Origin: Ferrovibrio sp041906005 | Lineage (GTDB): Bacteria; Pseudomonadota; Alphaproteobacteria; Ferrovibrionales; Ferrovibrionaceae | DNA length: 64,000 nucleotides | Direction of reading: 5' to 3' | Assembly (NCBI RefSeq): GCF_041906005.1 | Contig: NZ_JAYRJY010000001.1 | Coordinates: 1,054,001-1,118,000 of the forward strand | Shown here: piece by piece, positions 58,492-64,000 of the stretch | Position numbering within the stretch: the stretch's first letter is position 1 | Layout of the letters: the number at the start of each line of letters is the position of its first letter | Made by a program: the position numbers and the translations under genes | Notes under the pieces: generated by a model | Told to the model about the DNA's origin: nothing | Seen by the model: only the letters and a program-made list of their open reading frames with translations | Database searches by the model: none

Positions 58492-59528
58492 GCCGCCTGA
58501 ATCAAAGTCGCGATGCGGGCCGCACTGCGGCCATCACCATAATCGCTGATATCCTTGCGGGCCATATAGGTAGCCGTGGTCCACAGCCGATTCCAGCCAT
58601 GCGAAATGGTTTCCACCCACTCGGTCTCGTCGCGTAGCGTGATGCAGGGCTTGCGATGGAAATAGGCCTCTTTCTGCACGCCTCCTGAATCAGTCAGCAC
58701 CTCAGCGCAGGCGGAAAGCAGGCGAGCCATATCGAGATATCCGACCGGATCGCAGACCGTGATCCCGGCAGTGGACAGGCCGAACTCTGCGATCTTCTGT
58801 CGCGTGCGCGGATGCATGGGCAGCAGCACAGAAAGTCCGGAGGTCGTGCGCTGCCGTAGAAAATCGAGCATCGCTTCCAGACGTTCGCGCCGGTCGGTAT
58901 TTTCCGCACGATGCAGGGTGGCCAGTGCATACCGCCCTTCCTGGACACCGAAGCCGGCCAGAATATCCGGCTTTGCCCTGGAGAATTCGCGGCTCTCGAG
59001 CACGGCGTCGTACATCACGTCGCCGACATGATGCACGCCCTGGGTAATGCCCTCTTTCCGCAGATTGTCGATCGCTATCTGCGTCGGGCAGAGCAGCAGG
59101 GCACTGACATGATCGGTCAGGATGCGATTGACTTCCTCTGGCATGCGCTTGTTGAAGGAGCGCAGGCCGGCCTCGACATGCACCACCGGCACATGCAGCT
59201 TGGCGGCGACCAGCGCACCGGCCAGGGTAGAATTCGTATCGCCGTAAACCAGCGCCCAGTCCGGCTTTTCCTGCAGGAAAACCGGCTCCAGCCCCTGCAT
59301 CATGCGGCCGGTCATATCGCCATGACCGCCACCCGATACACTCAGATGATGCGCCGGCTTGGGAATGCGCAATTCATCGAAGAAGATATCCGACATGTCG
59401 GCATCGAAATGCTGCCCGGTATGAATGATACGCTCATCCAATCCCGCCGCCTTCAGGGCACGGCTGACCGGCGCAGCCTTTATGAACTGCGGGCGCGCGC
59501 CGATGACAGTGAGAATCTTCTTCGACAT
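58488..59528 (-). CDS. wecB: WecB-type UDP-N-acetylglucosamine 2-epimerase
   Basis: 346 aa from MSKKILTVIGARPQFIKAAPVSRAL. Family motifs are IIHTGQHFDADMSDIFFDEL, VYGDTNSTLAGALVAAKLHVPVVHVEAGLRSFNKRMPEEVNR, VGDVMYDAV and DSGGVQKEAYFHRKPCITLRDETEW. It may act on UDP-GlcNAc or, as for the Bordetella WbmI/WlbD relatives, on a 2,3-diacetamido uronic acid derivative. It starts 7 bases after the SDR gene. Longer upstream in-frame sequence lies inside that gene. Confidence 0.9.
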   Translation of the reverse strand: MSKKILTVIGARPQFIKAAPVSRALKAAGLDERIIHTGQHFDADMSDIFFDELRIPKPAHHLSVSGGGHGDMTGRMMQGLEPVFLQEKPDWALVYGDTNSTLAGALVAAKLHVPVVHVEAGLRSFNKRMPEEVNRILTDHVSALLLCPTQIAIDNLRKEGITQGVHHVGDVMYDAVLESREFSRAKPDILAGFGVQEGRYALATLHRAENTDRRERLEAMLDFLRQRTTSGLSVLLPMHPRTRQKIAEFGLSTAGITVCDPVGYLDMARLLSACAEVLTDSGGVQKEAYFHRKPCITLRDETEWVETISHGWNRLWTTATYMARKDISDYGDGRSAARIATLIQAA

Positions 59529-59535
59529 GACCCGA

Positions 59536-60588
59536 TCAGAGATGCGCCATGAAATAGTCGTGCTGCGCCATGCAGCGAGCGATATTGGCTTTGTTCGCCA
59601 GGGTCCAGGCCACGGTCTTTTCGATACCCTCGCGGATAGAGACGCCGGCCTCGAAACCGATCTCGCGTCGGGATTTCTCGGTCGAGCCGAAACGCTTGCC
59701 GGATCGGTCCCAGTCGCGCGCCGGGCGCAGATCGACCGGCGTCGGATTGCCTGTGACTTCGTTGATGATGCGCGCCAGTTCCAGGATGGTGGTTTCAACG
59801 CCCGACGCCAGATTGTAGATATCGCCGGCCTTGCCGCGCGCCGCGCAGGCCATCAGGCCGCGCGCCATATCTTCGACGAAGATGAAATCGCGGCTGGCGT
59901 TGCCGCCATTGTCGAGCGGCAGTGCTTCCTTGTTGAGCGCCTTCCAGATGAAAGTCGGAGTCACATTGCGCCAGACTGTGTGCACGGTGCCACGCCAGCG
60001 GCCCGCCCCCAGCATCTCACGCGGACCATAGACATTCTGGAAACGGGCCTTGACGATCGGCAACTGGTGCCGGGTCCAGAAGTAATTGCCGTAGAGCTCG
60101 CCGATCAGCTTGCTGATCGAATAAGGACTGTCGTGATACAGCGAGACAGGAGCATCCTCCTGCGTGGCCTTTGCCTCGTCGAAAGTCTTCTCCGCCACCG
60201 CGCAACCCGCCGCGGCATAGACCACCTTTTTCAGGCCAGACATATCCTTCAGGCGATTGAAGAGCTTGAGGCTGGTCAGCGTGTTGTTCTCATGATCCGC
60301 CAGAGGATCGTGAATGGAGCTCTGGTTGCCGTGATAGCAGGCCAGATGCCAAGCATAATCGAGATCGTCGGGAAGCTCGCGCAAAATCCGGTCATCCGTG
60401 ATCGGTCCGTAGACAAACCGGATGCGGGGATCGGCCGGGATATTGGCAATATCGGAAGACAGCAAATTGTCGACGATGATGATCTCGCGCGGATTCTGCT
60501 CCAGGAGCTTCAGCACCAGATTGCTGCCGACAAATCCGGCGCCACCGACCACGAGCAGCCGCGCGCCCGCAAATGTCGTTTCGCCCAT
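59536..60588 (-). CDS. NAD-dependent sugar-nucleotide epimerase/dehydratase (SDR) 1
   Basis: 350 aa extended SDR. The nucleotide motif is LLVVGGAGFVGSNLVLKLLEQ. The catalytic YSISK is in SPYSISKLIGELYGNYFW. Other blocks are VKARFQNVYGPREMLGAGRWRGT and ASRDFIFVEDMARGLMACA. A GGGGA lies 5 bases before MGETTF, which decides the start. First gene of a three-gene unit with wecB and the glycosyltransferase, separated by a terminator from the next upstream genes. Confidence 0.88.
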   Translation of the reverse strand: MGETTFAGARLLVVGGAGFVGSNLVLKLLEQNPREIIIVDNLLSSDIANIPADPRIRFVYGPITDDRILRELPDDLDYAWHLACYHGNQSSIHDPLADHENNTLTSLKLFNRLKDMSGLKKVVYAAAGCAVAEKTFDEAKATQEDAPVSLYHDSPYSISKLIGELYGNYFWTRHQLPIVKARFQNVYGPREMLGAGRWRGTVHTVWRNVTPTFIWKALNKEALPLDNGGNASRDFIFVEDMARGLMACAARGKAGDIYNLASGVETTILELARIINEVTGNPTPVDLRPARDWDRSGKRFGSTEKSRREIGFEAGVSIREGIEKTVAWTLANKANIARCMAQHDYFMAHL

Positions 60589-60735
60589 TTCGTTCCCCAC
60601 CTGCACGCAACTCGATCAGCCGGGAGAATCTACAACCGGCACGTCAGAAAATGGCACACTTCTCGCGTTTTCGCAAAGGTCGTCACGCAGGAAAGAAAGC
60701 CCAGAAAGCGGCCCTTCAGGGCTGACGCGGGGCAA

Positions 60736-60766
60736 GAAAAACCGGCGGTTTGAAGAACCGCCGGTT
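60736..60766 (-). terminator. Rho-independent terminator between polysaccharide transcription units
   Basis: An 11-bp stem, AACCGGCGGTT (60740-60750) with AACCGCCGGTT (60756-60766), and a 5-base loop, followed on the minus strand by TTTCTT. It ends the transcript of SDR2 just upstream of the SDR1 promoter region. Confidence 0.85.
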
Positions 60767-60800
60767 TGCGCAAGAACGGCAGACCGCCGATGCCGTCCGG

Positions 60801-61733
60801 TCAGGATTTCGGCGCGGCAAGATGGCTGTAGATATCCGTCACGCCGTAGCGGTCATACCAGCGCAGCAGACGCTCGATCGTCTCGGTAAAGCCGATTCGG
60901 GCCGTCCAGCCAAAAGCCCGTTCGGTTTCCGATGGGTCAAGCACCACGGCCGGCACGTCGTCGGCACCCGGCGGCACAACGGGAACCGGCTCGGATAACG
61001 AGATGCCGAGATAGGTCACTACGGCGTCAAACACATCCTTGATGCTTCGCCCCTCGCCGGTCGAGACATTGAACAGACCGGTCGGCCCACCATCCGCCAT
61101 AACCAAATCCATCAATGCAAAGAAATCCTCCATGTCGAGGAAGTCGCGCACGGTGTCGGAACAGAAACATTTCTGCCCTGCCTTCAGGCGTTTGTAGAAA
61201 GTGGGGATCGGACCAATCGCCAGGCGTGGCCCGGTCACATTGGCCAGGCGCAACGACACCACCGGCAGGCCAGACATCAGCAGATACTGTTCACCCGCAG
61301 CTTTGGAGATGCCATAGCTGGTGAAGGGCCGGGCGGGATGCGTCACCGGGATCGGCACGCTGTCGGGTCGCCCATAGGCCAGCGCCGTCTGGAAATTAAC
61401 CAGGCGCTTCACCCCATGCCGGCGCGCAGCTTCGGCCACGTTGATCGTGCCCGTCACATTGGTCGCCGTGTCTTCCCGCCAGTCCGCCGGGTCCTTGTAG
61501 GCCGCCGCACTGTGTATGACATGCGTCGGACGAAAATCGTCGAAACAGCGATCCATCAGACCGCGATCGACGATACTGCCTTCGACGACAGTGAGGCCGG
61601 CGACCGGCGGCAGAACCTCGCGCTTGCCGGTAGCGAAGTTGTCGATCGCAAGAACCTGGTATCCGGCTGGAATAAAGCGCTCGATCAGATTGCTGCCAAG
61701 GCACCCCGCTCCGCCGGTGATCAGTATCCGCAC
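60801..61733 (-). CDS. NAD-dependent sugar-nucleotide epimerase/dehydratase (SDR) 2
   Basis: 310 aa extended SDR with MRILITGGAGCLGSNLIERFI, VIHSAAAYKDPADW, FQTALAYG, SYGISKAAGEQYLLMSGL and VSLRLANVTGPRLAIGPIPTFY. It is clearly paralogous to the next gene, sharing AIDNFATG, AAAYKDP-DW, FQTAL-YG and the GP-PIF-F-RL pattern. The usual Ser of the catalytic triad is replaced by Thr in FQTAL. Follows SDR3 after 15 bases. Confidence 0.88.
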   Translation of the reverse strand: MRILITGGAGCLGSNLIERFIPAGYQVLAIDNFATGKREVLPPVAGLTVVEGSIVDRGLMDRCFDDFRPTHVIHSAAAYKDPADWREDTATNVTGTINVAEAARRHGVKRLVNFQTALAYGRPDSVPIPVTHPARPFTSYGISKAAGEQYLLMSGLPVVSLRLANVTGPRLAIGPIPTFYKRLKAGQKCFCSDTVRDFLDMEDFFALMDLVMADGGPTGLFNVSTGEGRSIKDVFDAVVTYLGISLSEPVPVVPPGADDVPAVVLDPSETERAFGWTARIGFTETIERLLRWYDRYGVTDIYSHLAAPKS

Positions 61734-61748
61734 GGTCAGTTCACTCCG

Positions 61749-62687
61749 TCAGGACTTTGCATCGACCTTGAGATGCGTGTATTCGCCATGCACGCCATGC
61801 TCGCGGTAATACGGGATCGCCGCCTTGACGATATCCTTCAGGCCGGTGAATTCGACGGCGCCGAAATCGGCAAAGGTCCGCGAGGGGTCGAGCAGAATCG
61901 ACGGCGCATCATCAGGACCAAGCGGACGGATCTCCGGCTCCGGATAGGCATTCAGCCCCATCCCCTCGACGACGGCGTCATACAATTCCTTGATGGCGAT
62001 GTCGCTGCCGGATGAAAAGTGATAGGCGCCATGCCCCTTGCCGTCGACCGCCTTGAGCGCGGTGCGCGCCAGATCCTTGACGAAGACGAAGTCGCGGCGC
62101 GCCAAGGTGACGAAGCAGCGTTTGCCGTCGCGCAGGCGCTGGAAGAAAATCGGCAACGGTCCGCTGACATTACGGGGACCGATCACGTTGGCCAGACGGA
62201 AAGTGACGAAATCCAATCCCGAGATTTCAAGATAATCTTCCGCCGCGGTCTTGGAGATCGCATAGCTGCTGTTGGCGGGCAGCTTCGGATGGTTCAGCTG
62301 GATCGGCTGCTGCAGCGGCTTCACGCCATAGCAAAGCGCGGTCTGGAAATAGATGAAACGGCCAACCTTGTTGTCCAGGGAGGCGCGCACCAAGTTGGCT
62401 CCGCCAACCACATTCGTGCGGGCATCGGTATACCAGTCGTTCGGATCCTTGTACGACGCCGCTGTATGCACGACGACGTCAGGCTTGAAGTCGCCGAACA
62501 GGCGCTCGACCAGCGGCTTGTCCGCAATATCCCCGTCGACCAGGGTGAGGTTGTTCTGGGACGGCAGGTGTTCCGGGCGGCCGGTGGCGAAATTGTCGAT
62601 TGCCAGAACCTGATCGCCGCGCGCCAGCAACATCTCTGCGATATGGGAACCCACCTGGCCGCAGCCACCGGTAATAAGCGCCTTCAT
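61749..62687 (-). CDS. NAD-dependent sugar-nucleotide epimerase/dehydratase (SDR) 3
   Basis: 312 aa extended SDR with MKALITGGCGQVGSHIAEMLLARGDQVLAIDNFATGRPEHLP, VVHTAASYKDPNDWYTDARTN, FQTALCYG, SSYAISKTAAEDYLEISGLDFVTFRLANVIGPRN and RRDFVFVKDLARTALKAV. It overlaps the amidotransferase stop by 4 bases. With its paralogue it resembles the WbmF/WbmG class of Bordetella epimerases (recalled similarity, not aligned). Confidence 0.88.
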   Translation of the reverse strand: MKALITGGCGQVGSHIAEMLLARGDQVLAIDNFATGRPEHLPSQNNLTLVDGDIADKPLVERLFGDFKPDVVVHTAASYKDPNDWYTDARTNVVGGANLVRASLDNKVGRFIYFQTALCYGVKPLQQPIQLNHPKLPANSSYAISKTAAEDYLEISGLDFVTFRLANVIGPRNVSGPLPIFFQRLRDGKRCFVTLARRDFVFVKDLARTALKAVDGKGHGAYHFSSGSDIAIKELYDAVVEGMGLNAYPEPEIRPLGPDDAPSILLDPSRTFADFGAVEFTGLKDIVKAAIPYYREHGVHGEYTHLKVDAKS

Positions 62688-64000
62688 GCCTGTACGACCT
62701 CACCTTCAGAAACATACTCTTTGAGCATGGCGCGATAGGCGCCCGCCCGGTCATGGAAAGCCTGATGCCACAGTTCCAGGCTGAGAAGCCCCCAGGTCTT
62801 GCGCGAGAATTGCCGGGCCTGGCCGAAATTCCTCAGAACGGCATCGGCATTAATATGAGGCCGATGCTTCTGTCCGATCGTCTTGAAGATGTCGAAGCTG
62901 AAATCGCGCAGCGGGCCGTCGAACCATTCCTTCAACGGGACCGGGAAGCCCATCTTGTCGCGACGCTGGACGATTTCCCGGGGCAGGACATCGGAGAAAG
63001 CCAATTTCAGGAGATGCTTCATATGACCGCCGGCGAATTTAACGTCGGCCGGAACAGTAGCGGCGAACTCAACCAGCGCATGATCGAGGAATGGCACCCG
63101 GCTTTCCAGCCCATGCGCCATGCTCATCCGATCTTCGACCTGCAGAAGGGCCGGCAGCAGGCATTTGAAATCGAAATGCGTCATGCTGTCGAAATAGGCT
63201 TCCTTCTGGACATTCGCGGTGTTGTTGAAGATCGCCTTGAAGGCACTCACAACATGCTGCCGGTCCAGTCCGGACCAGTCAATTTCGTCCTGCATGTCGG
63301 TCGAGCGGTCGATCAGGCGCATGTACCGCTCGTCCAGCGCACCGAATATACCCTCGCGCCAGAAATCGCTGATGGCGGGCTTGTATTCGCGCAGCAGTCC
63401 CAGATTGGGTATGATGGATTCGATCGTGACAACGAAGTTGCCATCCCGGTATGTACCGTCGATCGCCGCCTTGATGCACTGCTCGAAATACGCAATCAGA
63501 TAGCGGGCATACCCACCGAAGATTTCGTCGCCGCCCTGGCCGCCGAGAACGACCTTGACCTTCGAGGCCGCCATTTCCGAGACCATGAACTGCGGGAAAG
63601 AACCCGGACCAGCCACGGGGAAATCGAGATGGTATATGACCTTCTCGATGTTCTTTTCGAAATCCTGCGCAGCGATGTCCACGATATGCAGCTTGCCCGA
63701 CGCCTTTTCGGCTGCCTTGGCCGCATAGCCGCTTTCGTCATAACCGGGATAGTCGGTGAAGCGGCCATGGAACATGTCGCGGTTGGCGGTATCGGCGCGC
63801 AACGCCATAATCGCCATCAGGCTTGAATCGACGCCACCCGACAGATAGGCCCCGACAGGCACGTCGCTGCGCAGATGCATGCGCATCGAGTCATGCAGCA
63901 ATTCGGAAAGGCGATTGGAGAACCAGCGCTCGTTGCGGCTCCAGTCGATCGCGTAATTGACATCCCAATAGCGGGACACCCGGATACGGCCGTTCTCGCA
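62684..64000 (-). CDS. AsnB-like amidotransferase (partial, 5' end beyond window)
   Basis: 439 codons of the C-terminal part remain. The frame is open to the edge (CENGRIRVSRYWDVNYAIDW), so the apparent GTG start at 63979 is internal. The synthetase PP-loop is GAYLSGGVDSSLMAIMAL, followed by VVLGGQGGDEIFGGYARYL and LQVEDRMSMAHGLESRVPFLDHALVEFA. The glutaminase domain with its N-terminal Cys must lie outside. In this gene setting it likely amidates a uronic-acid sugar nucleotide (inference). Only modestly similar to the AsnB at 45127. Confidence 0.9.
   Translation of the reverse strand, partial: CENGRIRVSRYWDVNYAIDWSRNERWFSNRLSELLHDSMRMHLRSDVPVGAYLSGGVDSSLMAIMALRADTANRDMFHGRFTDYPGYDESGYAAKAAEKASGKLHIVDIAAQDFEKNIEKVIYHLDFPVAGPGSFPQFMVSEMAASKVKVVLGGQGGDEIFGGYARYLIAYFEQCIKAAIDGTYRDGNFVVTIESIIPNLGLLREYKPAISDFWREGIFGALDERYMRLIDRSTDMQDEIDWSGLDRQHVVSAFKAIFNNTANVQKEAYFDSMTHFDFKCLLPALLQVEDRMSMAHGLESRVPFLDHALVEFAATVPADVKFAGGHMKHLLKLAFSDVLPREIVQRRDKMGFPVPLKEWFDGPLRDFSFDIFKTIGQKHRPHINADAVLRNFGQARQFSRKTWGLLSLELWHQAFHDRAGAYRAMLKEYVSEGEVVQA

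Noticed and set aside
63979..64000. GTG at 63979 as the start of the right-edge amidotransferase
   Set aside because: The frame continues to the window edge with CENGRIR leading into RYWD, a typical internal AsnB segment, so the gene is truncated by the window.

Overview
The window is about 63-65% GC and densely coded. Gene content and codon use suggest an alphaproteobacterium, probably Rhodospirillales-like: a urtABCDE-ureABC cluster with an N-terminally extended UrtB, LysR-controlled TRAP and TAXI-TRAP transporters, an NdvA-like glucan exporter and a VUT-type queuosine precursor transporter. I cannot name a genus from sequence alone. No rRNA, tRNA, CRISPR array or insertion sequence was seen. 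Most of the DNA is nutrient-scavenging operons, with surface-polysaccharide genes on the right.

Region 1 (1-10.2 kb, minus strand) handles urea: an RmlC-like cupin and ureD, then a sigma-54-type promoter driving urtABCDE and ureABC; ureC runs off the left edge. Region 2 (10.3-14.2 kb) holds an inverse-autotransporter-like surface protein with a beta-helix-like passenger, a trypsin-like serine protease and an AraC regulator. Region 3 (14.2-22.4 kb, minus strand) is a long operon for uptake and hydrolysis of 5-oxoproline (pyroglutamate): LysR, a DUF1445 protein related to D-glutamate cyclase, TRAP dctPQM, DUF2848 and pxpBCA. Two copies of one LysR-type palindrome bracket the regulator gene.

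Region 4 (22.4-32.6 kb) has an RpiR regulator with a class III aminotransferase and a BKACE enzyme (a possible undescribed amino acid to beta-keto acid route), a D-amino-acid dehydrogenase divergent from a LysR gene, and a TAXI-TRAP transporter. Two related CATAAC/GTTATG-type operators flank that LysR gene, which suggests that dehydrogenase and transporter form one regulon. queC overlaps the TRAP permease by 4 bp and faces a VUT transporter gene across a shared terminator. Region 5 (33.2-44.3 kb) is a divergent peptide-dismantling locus: an M81 (MlrC-like) peptidase and a gamma-glutamyltransferase without an evident export signal on one side, and a dipeptide-type ABC transporter, M20 hydrolase and amidase on the other.

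Region 6 (44.4-54.6 kb) is mixed: a glycosyltransferase, asparagine-synthetase-like amidotransferase and methyltransferase operon; hutC-hutU without the other hut genes; two unrecognised small membrane or secreted proteins; an NdvA-like exporter; and a second amidase. Region 7 (54.7-64 kb) has a winged-helix regulator whose start codon lies inside a 25-bp palindrome, coupled to a NusG/RfaH-type antiterminator; then rimO; then a converging polysaccharide cluster (amidotransferase, three SDR sugar-nucleotide epimerases, a WecB-type epimerase and a glycosyltransferase) running off the right edge. That gene set resembles the Bordetella wbm O-antigen genes for amidated uronic-acid sugars.
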